A stretch of 64,000 nucleotides of DNA from Larix kaempferi. Its lineage: Eukaryota; Streptophyta; Pinopsida; Pinales; Pinaceae. The stretch covers positions 186,001 through 250,000 of the forward strand of contig BSBM01002119.1 in the NCBI GenBank assembly GCA_027924585.1, given 5' to 3'. Position numbers and translations under genes: made by a program. A model generated the notes under the pieces. The model made no database searches, had not been told where the DNA came from, and saw nothing but the letters and a program-made list of their open reading frames with translations. Below, piece after piece: positions 12,195-23,559 of the stretch (the stretch's first letter is position 1; each line of letters opens with the position of its first letter).

Positions 12195-13248
12195 TATCTT
12201 GAAAGAAGGCATGATATGGCATGTATGACACTTGTTGCACTTACGATGTTAGGGCTTGATATAGCAAACACCAGTCATCATAGCAATTTCGCTATAAATC
12301 TGTTTTGGTGAATTTTTTGGATCTGAAATATTTACAAGTCTAATATTAAATCCCCATGTACCTTGTGTCCAAAGGACAACCTCTAATTCGTTGTACTTTG
12401 TGATTTATGATCTGTACAATATAGGGTTTCTACCTCTTCCAGATCTGAGTCAAAATCAGGTGACCTTGGGAAAAAGGTCATAACTTGGGCTAGGAAGATC
12501 CAAATGAAATTTCATAAATAGTGATAGGTAGTACACAGACTGTACTATCTTAGAAAAACATTTCAAAGGCCGAAGTTGAACCAGTGACACGTGGCACACC
12601 GTACAATTTCGCTCTCCTGTATTATCCCATAAACAGGTCATGTTGCGACACTTGGCATAAATCTCTCTCAGAGAGTCCAATTGAGGTCAGAACTATTTGG
12701 ATGGAAAGATAACAGGGAGAGCTATCTCAGGAAAAGTTTTCATAGGCTAAAGTTGAAACAGTGACACATGGCACTCCGTACAAGTTCGCTCTCCTGTATT
12801 ATCCCATAAACAGGTCACGTTGCGACACTTGGCATAACTCTCTCTCAGAGAATCCAATTGAGGTCAGACGTATCGGGATGGAAATACAACAGGTCGGGCT
12901 ATCTCAAGAAGATTTTTAAGACCCTATGGATTGAAAAGTTCGAAGTTCCACCAGAAACAATCAGGTACATATTTCTGTCAAAACAGAATTTTTTTGAGTG
13001 CCTTCATTCATGGCTTCCAGAATTTAGGGCTTCGGAGAAAGTTGGAATTTTTGTAATCGAAGACCACGGCTGGATGCTACTCATAAAAATAGAAATTTAG
13101 AGACCAAGATCAGAATTTTTGGTTGGTCAGAAGGCCGGGCTTGATCAGACCCTAGTTCGGGACTTTGATCAGAAAAGTGGAAAATTAGGGCTTCTGTAAA
13201 AATGGGAATTTTTGAAATCTGTGACCACGGCTGGAAGCTCCTCATAAA
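12195..13248 (+). other. Element A untranslated leader, first part, with a duplicated 177-base block
   Basis: Non-coding leader between the primer site and the point where B is inserted. A block of about 177 bases containing GTGACAC(G/A)TGGCAC, CGCTCTCCTGTATTATCCC and CTCTCTCAGAG occurs twice in tandem (roughly 12560-12736 and 12737-12913). The same duplicated block is present in B's leader (reverse strand, about 19440-19830). The leader resumes at 20813 after B. Confidence 0.75.
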
Positions 13249-13851
13249 TGTTAAAATTCAATATGCTAAGACAGAAAATAGCAGCATTACATTCCATTTC
13301 ACAATAATAGCATATACAGGATCACTGAAGAAACAACAAGCATAGCATAAACACAAGAGACAGAGATTTATCCTGGGAAACCCTCATGGGGTAGAAAACC
13401 CAGCAAAGCTTCCTCAATATAGATGACCAGCAATATACAAAGATGCAAACCCTGAGCATAAGCTCCTTCTCCTCCATAGCAGACCTCTCCTCCACAAGTG
13501 CGCCTTTCTCAAGTGAGTGAGTGTGTATAATGAGGAACACACCTCCTCTATTTATACACTACTCTGATATGTATTTTACACAAGTACACGTAGGCTCGTA
13601 TTTAACCAATAGGTTAAATACCCCACTACAACTAACTGGGCCGACCCCTCTAGGGTGGTCTAATAACCCTTTGACCCACATAACACATACAGGGCCGACC
13701 CCTACTAGGGAAGTCTAATAACCCGAGTTACCACATTCCGACGGAGGAATAAACATCTCCGGATATACAATAAGATCTTCACGGAGGAATGAAACATCTC
13801 CGGAATAATAAAGTACAAATATAATATTCTTTGAAGTTACAATATTCAACA
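13249..13851 (-). repeat. Element B 3' LTR
   Basis: Plus-strand reading starts TGTTAAAATTCAATATGC and ends AATATTCAACA. The adjoining CTCCCCCTTAACG (13852-13864) is the reverse of the polypurine tract. It carries two copies of the GGGTTATTAGAC / GGGGTCGGCCC motif in reverse (about 13635-13725). Confidence 0.94.
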
Positions 13852-14029
13852 CTCCCCCTTAACGAGAAGGATATTATAACAACATCTGCAAGAGAAAGGA
13901 GTCATCATATATGATACATCTATAAATCATTGGAAGCTTTCTTCAAATCATCTTCATCAGTAACTCAACCAGTTACTGGAACATCAATGTCAATAGTGTT
14001 GATATCACTATAATCAACGGCATCGTCAT

Positions 14030-14456
14030 CAGCATCGTTTATCTCACGATCATCAGCATCGTCATCACATGATCATCAGCATCGTCATTAGCATCGTCAT
14101 CACACGATCATCAGCATCGTCATCAGCATCGTCATCACACGATCATCAGCATCGTCATCACACGATCATCAGCATCGTCATCACACGATCATCAGCATCG
14201 TCATCACACGATCATCAGCATCGTCATCACACAATCGTCAACATCGTCATCACACGATCATCAGCATCGTCATCACACGATCATCAGCATCGTCATCACA
14301 CGATCATCAGCATCGTCATCACACGATCATCAGCATCGTCATCAGCATCGTCATCACACGATCATCAGCATCGTCATCACACGATCATCAGCATCGTCAT
14401 CACACGATCATCAGCATCGTCATCACACGATCATCAGCATCGTCATCACACGATCA
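14030..14456 (-). repeat. 23-base minisatellite in B's 3' untranslated region
   Basis: About 17-18 tandem copies of a 23-base unit built from CGATCATCAGCATCGTCATC and a short CACA link, with a few shortened or mutated copies. Long ORFs rich in His, Ser and Ile across this stretch are by-products of the repeat, not genes. Confidence 0.92.
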
Positions 14457-14539
14457 TATTCCTAGGATGATCAATCCTGCTCCTTTTAGGACATAGGTCC
14501 ATGGATGATACAATCCAATCTTCAGTTCTTGGAGACTTC

Positions 14540-15460
14540 AGTCTACGGATCAATTCTGGGACCTCAGTCTGGGGACGATGCAATCCCCTGCCTGTTCATT
14601 CAGGACTTCATTATCGGAGACCCAGTCTACGGTTCTATTCTGGGACCTCAGTCCGGGGACGATGCAATCCCCTGCCTGTTCATTCAGGACTTCATTATCG
14701 GAGACCCAGTCTACGGTTCTATTCTGGGACCTCAGTCCAGGGACGATGCAATCCCCTGCCTGTTCATTCAGGACTTCATTATCGGAGACCCAGTCTACGG
14801 TTCTATTCTGAGACCTCAGTCCGGGGATGATGCAATCCCCTGCCTGTTCATTCAGGACTTCATTATCGGAGACCCAGTCTACGGTTCCATTCTGGGACCT
14901 CAGTCCGGGGATGATGCAATCCCCTGCCTGTTTATTCAGGACTTCATTATCGGAGACCCAGTCTACGGTTCTATTCTGGGACCTCAGTCCGGGGACGATG
15001 CAATCCCCTGCCTGTTCATTCAGGACTTCATTATCGAAGACCTCACATCTTCGGCTCTCTTTAGGACTGAAAGTCCAGGGATGATCCAATCCCCTCAACT
15101 GTCCATTAAGGACTTCATTCTCGGAGACCTCATGTCTACGGCTCTCTTTAGGACTGAAAGTCCAGGGATGATCCAATCCCCTCAACTGTCCACTAAGGAC
15201 TTCATTCTCGGAGACTTCACGTCTACGGCTCTCTTTAGGACTGGAAGTCCAGGGATGATCCAATCCCCTCAATCTGTCCACTAAGGACTTCATTCTCGGA
15301 GACTTCACGTCTACGGCTCTCTTTAGGACTGGAAGTCCAGGGATGATCCAATCCCCTCAATCTGTCCACTAAGGACTTCATTCTCGGAGACTTCACGTCT
15401 ACGGCTCTCTTTAGGACTGGAAGTCCAGGGATGATCCAATCCCCTCAATCTGTATTCTCA
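14540..15460 (-). repeat. 84- to 88-base tandem repeats in B's 3' untranslated region
   Basis: Six copies of an 84-base unit (14550-15045; marked by GACCTCAGTCCGGGGA and CCCCTGCCTGTTCATTCAGG) pass into about five copies of a related 87/88-base unit (15045-15460; marked by GGACTGAAAGTCCAGGGATG). Because 84 is a multiple of three, both strands show long repetitive ORFs. These have no start context or known domain and I do not treat them as genes. The two unit types share CCAATCCCCT-like and GGACTTCATT blocks, so one derives from the other. Confidence 0.92.
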
Positions 15461-15489
15461 TCAATACAAGTACAAGTATCCTCATCCAT

Positions 15490-16130
15490 GCAAGTACATA
15501 ATCAATATCTAGCATCAGCAGCATGTATACATCATACATCAAAAGCATGTATTCTTACTAATACATCTAAAAGCATGTATACATCTGTCATCAAAAGCAT
15601 GTATTCTTACTAATACATCTATCATCAAAATCATGTATACATCTAACATCAAAAGCATGTATACATCTAGCATGTATTCTCACTAATACATCTATCATCA
15701 AAATCATGTATACATCTAACATCAAAAGCATGTATACATCTAGCATGTATTCTCACTAATACATCTATCATCAAAATCATGTATACATCTAACATCAAAA
15801 GCATGTATACGTCTAGCATGTATTCTCACTAATACATCAAAACATGTATACATCACATCTAGCATGTATTCCTACTAATACATCTAACATCAAAACATGT
15901 ATACATCACAACTAGCATGTATTCTTACTAATACATCTAACATCAAAACATGTATACATCACAACTAGCATGTATTCTTACTAATACATCTAACATCAAA
16001 ACATGTATACATCACAACTAGCATGTATTCTTACTAATACATCAAAACATGTATACATCACACCAAAACATGTATACATCTAGCATGTATTCTCACCAAT
16101 ACATCTATCATCAAAAGCATGTATAAGTAA
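15490..16130 (-). repeat. CATGTATACATC-type tandem repeats in B's 3' untranslated region
   Basis: Irregular tandem units of about 53 and 74 bases made from CATGTATACATC, TAGCATGTATTC and ACTAATACATC blocks. The core CATGTATACATG-like words are near-palindromic. They lie between the end of the decayed RNase H and the other minisatellites. Confidence 0.88.
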
Positions 16131-16239
16131 AGCTAAGTATTCTAAGTATAAGAGTCCTAAATCTAAATATTTCTAAGTAACTGGGTGTAGAGAACAGGTT
16201 ACCTCATCAACGACCTTATTGTTTGATGAGACAATCTCA

Positions 16240-17330
16240 TCAGTAGTGACTATACTACTCCCCCTTTCGAGGAGGGTCCTTTTGAACTACACCAAGCTTG
16301 TCTCGGAAGTATTCAAACTTCACTCGAGACAGAGGTTTGGTTGGTAACTTCTTCACTTGACGTAGAGGCTTGGTTAGTACAACGGTAACCTGTTACAAAT
16401 TCAAACTTTTAGAGTTCCTTTCTGTGTCATATCTTGTTAGTTCCCTATGTTCTTTGACTTATCATGGAACACTAGATTCTATGTCATCTTGATACAACTC
16501 TAAATATCACATAGGATCTCAGTTGGTTCTATCTCTAAGTCAAACAATCCTAAAGCCAAACTTCTTCACAACTAGCAGAGCAGGCAGCCATATATTCCGC
16601 TTGTGCTGAGAGCCACACTAGACTGCTTCCAGCTAAACCACGAGATCATGGCTAATCCCAGACAATAACATCCTCTCGATGTGTTCTTCTTGTCTGATAC
16701 ACTTCCTGCCCAAACAGAATCTGAATAGCCATCTAAAGTCATGATCTTCAAGATAGCATAGATCAAATTCTATCGTGTCCTTTATGTGCCTCATCACATA
16801 CTTTGCAACTATCAGGTAAACACATCTAGATTCCACTAGATACTAACTCAAGGTGTTCATAACAAAGCATATATCTAACCTAGTATATGTTAGATATATC
16901 AAAGACCCAATAAATTGACTGTACAGAGTTATATCCACTAACTCTGATGAGTTATCCCCTAACAGCTTCAAGTTGGAATCCATAAGAGTGGCCATTCCAA
17001 CACCTCAAGTCATATTTCTCATCATACTTTCCTTGGTTGAGAAATATTCCTTCTGAGCCTTGCCATACTTCCAGACCTAGGAAGTAAAGCATCAATTTGA
17101 GATCTTTCATTTTTCATTTCTGCATTGAATGATCTTCTGCATATCTATCTGTGCCATCTCTCGTTAGATGGGTCTGCTGATATGAGCCTCAATATCATTC
17201 GAACTCTGTGGTGAGCTCCTTCTTGCATCCATGTCATATGTGTATCATATTCAACCTTGTAGCAAAGGTTGAGATCCACATCACCCATGGTGATCATTAA
17301 GCTTATCAAATTATTATCGATCCTAGGTAC
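16240..17330 (-). pseudogene. Element B decayed reverse transcriptase / RNase H
   Basis: On the minus strand, fragments match the C-terminal pol of element C: a VLTKPL..VKFEYFRDKLG end (about 16290-16390), and an RNase H piece reading YSDSVWAGS, then ISWFSWKQSSVALST (about 16580-16745). A weaker RT thumb-like stretch lies up to about 17330. Stops and frameshifts interrupt every frame, so no functional enzyme is encoded. Residues that are conserved in copia RNase H (the D-S-D-W-A-G-S core) are partly changed. Confidence 0.75.
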
Positions 17331-18725
17331 CTATACAGAACCTGATTCATACTTCTTCTTTAATTACACCATACTTGGAGCAAACATCTTGTCGTGATTC
17401 TCTTCCCCTTTCTAAGAGAATCTTCTAGCCATGAGCCTTCTATATTTTGTTTGATTTGTAAATCTTCTTGTTTGAACATCCACCACTTGTACGGTGTCCA
17501 TCATTCTTCATGACCTTTCCTACAAATCAAAATTAAGTACATGATTAGTAATACTTCATAATCATCAAAAGATAACCCATTATGCATACAGATATCATTT
17601 ACATAGTGATGCAACTATTTTGACCAATACTTTGGCACAACACTTTCCCATATCCTGTATGCATACAGTGGCTATCTAGATGCCTTCCATCTCTACCAGA
17701 ACATACTATCGAGAGTGTGCACAACTCTCAGCATGTCAGCAAAGAGGTTTCATTCTAGACAAGCAACAATGGAATGTTTGTCCAAACATATGCACATTAG
17801 TTGTATACTGTTCAATGCTCTATGAATGTTTACACTCAGCATTATATATTCTAGGAATACAAATATGCATGCAGGCAATATCATTACTATTTCAAATAGC
17901 AACTCAAATACTTATCTTTTATGTTTGTGTGGCTGCCTCCCGCTTGATCTTCTGTATGTCTTTTGAACTTCTATTCATTCTGTACCACTGTGCATGCTCA
18001 AGAGTCATCCTCATGATCTCATACACAAACATACACTCATCAGTATATTCTAAATGCTATCAAAACATTATAGTACTAAATAATCTTGAAAACGTATAGT
18101 CATGATTATAGTTAATAAACATTAGTATTCAAGATTTCAGGGAAGTCTTCTTTTACTCATGCATATCATTGATAAAAGATATAATATGCATAATCCCTTG
18201 ATTACTAACTTTATGAATAAGCATAACCAATCATTCCAAGTATACTTATATAAGGGATCCTAACACAAGGTAAGATTCATGGGAAACATACCTGGATTAG
18301 TATACCTACTTGGTTATGTACAACATACCAAAACAACCTTTTCAATGATTTAGAGATCCTGAGCTATAACCTGCATGTCTCATAGGTTAAGCATAATATA
18401 ACAAAGTCATACATACCTCGTAAGTAGAACAAAGATTATGGATGAGTCTTTGTCTTCATGTTTTCAAGGTCATGGAGCCTGATTTGTCTTTTGTGATGTA
18501 CCTGTATCTTGTTAGCAGACAACCTCAACCTCACACAACACCATAATGCATTAGTACAATCATAAGTGTCAACACCCTAACCAATGAATATCTTCTATCA
18601 TGCATTCATAATTTTGTTAAGGTGATACAACAAATCTAAAATCAAGATTGTACTAACTGTAATAACATGAAGACAAACATACCATAAACTTAATCATGAA
18701 CAAATCTCAAAACATACCTTGATGA
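17331..18725 (-). other. Element B non-coding middle segment, shared with A
   Basis: AT-rich sequence with no recognisable domain. Several stretches are the reverse complement of element A: 17640-17800 corresponds to about 21840-21960, and 18540-18720 to about 21120-21310. It sits where protease and integrase would be in an autonomous copia element. The 139-codon plus-strand ORF (17680-18099) is antisense to the element and has no support as a gene. Confidence 0.7.
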
Positions 18726-18930
18726 GTCATACCTGTCGAGATCACTTGTAATCTTCTTATGTAAGGCCTTAGCCTCATCTCCCTCTGAAACAGGAACTTC
18801 TTCACTTATGCAAGTGACCAATCCATCTTCTTCTAGGATCAACCCAATCCACTTGATTTGCAAGAACTGGACCTGGAGCTGGATATGGGTTTGTCAGAGA
18901 GACCCCAAAAATTCAAACTTTGAATTTCAA
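18726..18930 (-). pseudogene. Element B gag N-terminal fragment
   Basis: The minus-strand reading includes WIGLILEEDGLVTCI, then EGDEAKALHK, matching the start of element C's gag ([13 protein letters not shown] then [11 protein letters not shown]). Only the N-terminal fifty or so residues remain before the sequence passes into the non-coding middle. Upstream, 18931-20192 is the leader. Confidence 0.75.
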
Positions 18931-20192
18931 ACTTCCGAAAGGATAGGAATATGTGCCTTGATGAACTGATCAAACTGGTATATTCAGAATTTGAAGACTG
19001 CAAAGTTTTACTCCTCAATTTTGCCTTTGAAACTTCCAGATTCACTGGACGTGACCCTGAACTGAGGTTTGATGAATCCCACTCCTCTACCCAATCAAAA
19101 TGTTTGATCCAAAGCTCTAAGCTTCTATTTTTCTGAGGAGCTTCCAGCCGTGGTCACAGATTTCAAAAATTCCCATTTTTACAGAAGCCCTAATTTTCCA
19201 TTTTTCTGATCAAAGTCCCGAACTAGGGTCTGATCAAACCCGGCCTTCTACCCAGCCAAAAATTCTGATCTTGGTCTCTAAATTTCTATTTTGATGAGTA
19301 GCATCCAGCCGTGGTCTCCGATTACAAAAATTCCAACTTTCTTCAAATCCCTAAATTCCGGAAGCCATGAATGAAGGTACCAAAAAATAATTCTGTTTTG
19401 ACAGAAATATGTACCTGATTGTTTCTGGTGTAACTCCAAAATTTTTGATCCATAGGGTCTGAAAAAGTTTTTTGAGATAGCCTGACCTGTTAGCTTTTCA
19501 TCCTGACAGGTCTGACCTCAATTGGATGTTCTGAGAGAGAGTTATGCCAAATGTCGCAACGTGACCTGTTTTGGGAAAATACAGGAGAGCGAACTTGTAT
19601 GGCGTGCCACGTGTCACTATTTGACCTTCGGACTCTGAAAAAGTTTTTTGAGATAGCTCGGCCTGTTATCTTTCCATCCTGACAGGTCTGACCTCAATTG
19701 GATTTTCTGAGAGAGAGTTATGCCAAGTGTCGCAACGTGACCTGTTTATGGGATAATACAGGAGAGTGAACTTGTACGGAGTTCCCCGTGTCACTGGTTC
19801 AACTTCTGCCTCTAAAAAAGTTTTCTGAGATAGTGCACACTGTGTACTACCTGTCACTTTTTACGAAATTTCATTTGGAGCTTCCTAGCCCAAGATATGA
19901 CCTTTTTCCCAAGGTCACCTGATTTTGACTCGGATCTGGAAGAGGCAGAAACCCTATATTGTACAGATCATAAATCACAAAGTACAACGAATTAGAGGTT
20001 GTCCTTTGGACACAAGGTACCTGGAGATTTTATCTTCGTCCTGTAACAATTTCCGATCCGAAAACTTCGCCAAAACGGATTTATAGCGAAAGTGCTACGA
20101 TGACTGGTTTTTTCTATGTAAAACCCTAACCTTCAAATTGTCGTAAGTAAAGCAAGTGTCTTTAGTGCCATACCTTGTCTTCCTTCAGGTTA
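18931..20192 (-). other. Element B untranslated leader
   Basis: Leader between B's primer site and gag fragment. It contains the same duplicated block of about 177 bases as A (two copies, about 19440-19640 and 19640-19830) and a second repeated motif around GAAGCTCC/CGTGGTC. No ORF of note. Confidence 0.7.
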
Positions 20193-20204
20193 GCTCTGAT
20201 ACCA
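20193..20204 (-). promoter_or_regulatory. Element B primer-binding site
   Basis: GCTCTGATACCA on the plus strand is the reverse complement of the tRNA-Met primer site, directly abutting the LTR at 20205. Confidence 0.93.
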
Positions 20205-20807
20205 TGTTAAAATTCAATATGCTAAGACAGAAAATAGCAGCATTACATTCCATTTCACAATAATAGCATATACAGGATCACTGAAGAAACAACAAGCATA
20301 GCATAAACACAAGAGACAGAGATTTATCCTGGGAAACCCTCATGGGGTAGAAAACCCAGCAAAGCTTCCTCAATATAGATGACCAGCAATATACAAAGAT
20401 GCAAACCCTGAGCATAAGCTCCTTCTCCTCCATAGCAGACCTCTCCTCCACAAGTGCGCCTTTCTCAAGTGAGTGAGTGTGTATAATGAGGAACACACCT
20501 CCTCTATTTATACACTACTCTGATATGTATTTTACACAAGTACACGTAGGCTCGTATTTAACCAATAGGTTAAATACCCCACTACAACTAACTGGGCCGA
20601 CCCCTCTAGGGTGTTCTAATAACCCTTTGACCCACATAACACATACAGGGCCGACCCCTACTAGGGAAGTCTAATAACCCGAGTTACCACATTCCGACGG
20701 AGGAATAAACATCTCCGGATATACAATAAGATCTTCACGGAGGAATGAAACATCTCCGGAATAATAAAGTACAAATATAATATTCTTTGAAGTTACAATA
20801 TTCAACA
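20205..20807 (-). repeat. Element B 5' LTR
   Basis: 603 bases, one visible difference from the other B LTR. Followed by the second ATAAA (20808-20812), after which A's leader continues. Confidence 0.94.
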
Positions 20808-20812
20808 ATAAA

Positions 20813-21130
20813 AATAGAAGCTTAGAGCTTTGGATCAAACCTTTTGATTGGGAAGAAGAGTGGGCTTCATCAAACCCTAGTTCGAGGTCACGTCCAGCGA
20901 ATCCGAAAGTTTCAAAGGCAAAATTGAGGAGTGAAACTTTGCAGTTTTCAAATTCTGAATATAGCAGCTTGATCAGTTCATCAAGGTCCAGTTCTTGCAA
21001 ATCAAGTGGATTGGGTTAATCCTAGAAGAAGATGGATTGGTCACTTGCATAAGTGAAGAAGTTCCTGTTTCAGAGGGAGATGAGGCTAAAGCCTTACATA
21101 AGAATATTACAAGCGATCTCAACAGGTATG
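20813..21130 (+). pseudogene. Element A leader end and gag N-terminal fragment
   Basis: After B, A's leader continues. From about 21000 a gag fragment reads WIG, a stop, then a match to LILEEDGLVTCISEEVPV and EGDEAKALHKN, equivalent to the first 60 residues of element C's gag. It ends near 21125 and the remainder of gag is absent. The same truncation point is seen in B, so the deletion predates both copies. Confidence 0.75.
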
Positions 21131-22085
21131 ACTCATCGAGGTATGTTTCGATATTTGTTCATGAATAAGTTTATGGTATGTTTGTCTTCATGTTATTACG
21201 GTTAGTACAATCTTGATTTTAGATTTGTCGTATCACCTTAACAAAATTATGAATGCATGATAGAAGATATTCATTGGTTAGGGTGTTGACACTTATGATT
21301 GTACTAATGCATTATGGTGTTGTATGAGGTTTATGTTGTTTGCTAACACAAAAGGTACACCAAGAAAGTCAAATCATGTTCTACTTCAAGAACATATGCT
21401 CATGGTGACGTGAAGACAAAGATTCATCCATTGTCATGGATCACATAGAAGATATACTTTCAAGGGATCGAGAATGTATATAAGTTCAAGGATAGGTAAT
21501 CCAGGAAGCAAAGATCAAGAGGGAGCACACTGCAGTAGTTTCTACAAGGATGCAGATATTCAGAGGGAGTTGACCACTTCTCACAATCCTCATCAGAATG
21601 GAGTTGCAAAGATTCAGAGGGAGTCCACCCAACAAACAAACAAAGATAAGTATTTGAATTGTCATTACTTGCATATTTTATTGTTTAAATAATACTGTTC
21701 AATAATGTATATACTGATGTTCCTAGAATTAGGTTGTGTATTATGCATATTAGAATAGTTGCATTGATGAACAATATACTACTAATATGCATGGGTAAGT
21801 AGCCTATGGCATTGTACAACATTCCATTGCTACTTATCTAGAATGAAACCTCTTTGCTGACATGTTGGGAGTTGTGCACACTCTTAACAATGTTCTGGTA
21901 GAGATTGGAAGGCATCTAGAAACTTACGGGATATGGATAAATGTTGTATTGAAGCATTGGCTAAGATAATTGCATGATTGTATGACATATTTCCTTATGT
22001 GTAAGAATTTGTTCTAAAAATTATGAGATGTTTCTAATCATGCAATTTAACCTGTTTTGTAGGAAAGACCGTATATCTTCACCTA
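21131..22085 (+). other. Element A non-coding middle with a short integrase fragment
   Basis: Non-coding segment that B carries too. Around 21560-21610 a fragment reads RELTTSHNPHQNGVAK, equivalent to the integrase motif [17 protein letters not shown] of element C, so the segment partly derives from deleted integrase. The rest, including 21840-21960, resembles only B. No intact ORF. Confidence 0.65.
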
Positions 22086-22089
22086 CAAA

Positions 22090-23494
22090 AGGACTACAAC
22101 ATTTGTTCCAGCAACAAAGATATCTATTGAAGATATTGAAGTTCCCAGGATCTGGGATGAAGAAATGGAATTCCATGATCCGTCGATCATGAAGAATGAT
22201 GTTTGGGATGTAGTCCCAAGACCTGAAGGGAAGTTTGTTATGACTTCCATATGGATCTATCAAGATCAAGCATGCTGCAGATGGCAGCATAGAGAAATAT
22301 AAAAGTGATGAAATAGAAGATACACCAGATGGATTTCAAGATAACTTTCTTGAATGCTGTAGTTGAAGAAGAAGTGTATGTGGAGCAGCCACTTGGTTCT
22401 GAGACACATGATAGGAAATCATATATGTGCAGAACTTGGTATGGTAGGATAGGCAGCTTTCTATCCAGTTTGGTCTTTACCAAGAGTAAAGTGGGTTCCA
22501 ACCTTTACTACAAGGTTGAGGAAGGCAATCCAATGATACTACTATGTGGATGACCCGTTTGTATTAGGTGAGGATAGATTGATTGCCGACACATAGCGGA
22601 AGCTTGCTGCCGAGTTCGAGTTGAGGAACTTGGGTATGATGCACCACTTTCTAGGTATGGAGGTGTGGCAGAGTGTAGATGGAATCTTCCTTGGACAAGG
22701 GAAGTATGCAGTAGAGATCTTGAAGAGGTTCGTGATGATGGACTGCGAGGCTATGGCATCGAGCCTGAAGCTTCTGTGTGATGCTTCATTTGAACCAGTT
22801 GATGTCACTATGTATCATCAGATGATTGGGTCCTTGATGTACCTAATGAACATGAGACCAGATATTTGCTTTGCGGTGAACACATTGAGCCAGTTCCTGA
22901 CAGATCCGAGGAGTGTTCACCTGGTTGCTGTAAAGCATATTCTGAGGTACCTGAAAGGTACAGTGGATTATGGGCTCAAGTATGAAGTGAATCAAAAGTT
23001 TAACCTATAGGGTTATGTTGATTCAGATTGGGCAGGCAGTGCTGCAGATAGGAAGAGCACATCTGGGTGCTGCTTCAGTATGGGATCAGGTGTGATCTCT
23101 TGGTTTAGTAGGAAGCAGTCCTGCGTAGCACTGAGTACAGTTGAGGCAGAGTATGTTGCAGCCTGTTAAGCTAGTTGTGAGGCAGTATGGCTACGGAAGC
23201 TACTGTCTGAGTTATTTGATCTCCCGTTGGATGCTACTGGTATATTCTGTGATAACCAGAGTTGTGTGAAGCTGTCCGAGAACCTAGTGTTTCATGACAG
23301 GTCGAAACACATAGAGATCAAATATCACTATATCAGGGATATGGTGCAGAGAGGAGCTGTGAAGCTTCTGTATGTTGTGACGGATGAGCAGATTGCAGAT
23401 GTGCTGACAAAGCCACTAGCTAGAGTGAAGTTCGAGTAATTCAGAGAGAGGCTTGGCATTCTTCAGATCGAGGACACTTCAAGGAAGAAGTGAT
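22090..23494 (+). pseudogene. Element A reverse transcriptase / RNase H, internally deleted
   Basis: Pieces in order match [11 protein letters not shown] (about 22200), [23 protein letters not shown] (about 22330-22400), a frameshifted YVDDPFVL region (about 22540), then a long stretch from LRNLGMMHHFLGMEVWQ (22621) through the RNase H core VDSDWAGS (about 23020) to [13 protein letters not shown] (23400-23438). Much of the RT palm between the first motifs is deleted. Stops include TAG at 23008-23010, where C has CAG, a TAA near 23166, and a TAA at 23437-23439. RNase H is the best preserved part. The product is not functional. Confidence 0.88.
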
Positions 23495-23559
23495 GGACAC
23501 ATTTGCTGAATCCATTCCAAGCATGTTGGAAGGAGGATCCTTCACATGGCTGTGGATGT

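Larger units (their letters stand above)
13249..20807 (-). mobile_element. Element B: very recent, non-autonomous copia-type element nested in A
   Basis: Two 603-base LTRs (13249-13851 and 20205-20807) differ at only one base by my reading (G near 13657 versus T near 20613). ATAAA flanks both sides (13244-13248, 20808-20812). The primer site abuts the right LTR in reverse (20193-20204), so the element runs on the minus strand. The internal 6.3 kb holds a leader, a short gag fragment, a long non-coding middle shared with A, a decayed RT/RNase H stretch, and large tandem repeats. Near-identical LTRs with no usable coding region mean that B was copied recently using enzymes from another element. 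Confidence 0.95.

Noticed and set aside
14069-14470. 133-codon plus-strand ORF rich in His and Ser
   Set aside because: It is simply the translation of the 23-base minisatellite; antisense to element B, with no domain.
14501-15308. Long overlapping ORFs on both strands with 28-residue repeats
   Set aside because: They follow from 84-base units, whose length is a multiple of three. All frames stay open together, which points to a repeat artefact.
14030-16130. CRISPR-like pattern of short regular repeats
   Set aside because: Units are adjoining tandem copies with no unique spacers, inside a plant retrotransposon with TSDs and LTRs. It is a minisatellite.
17680-18099. 139-codon plus-strand ORF, Cys- and Ile-rich
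   Set aside because: It is antisense within B's non-coding middle; the matching part of A does not preserve the frame.
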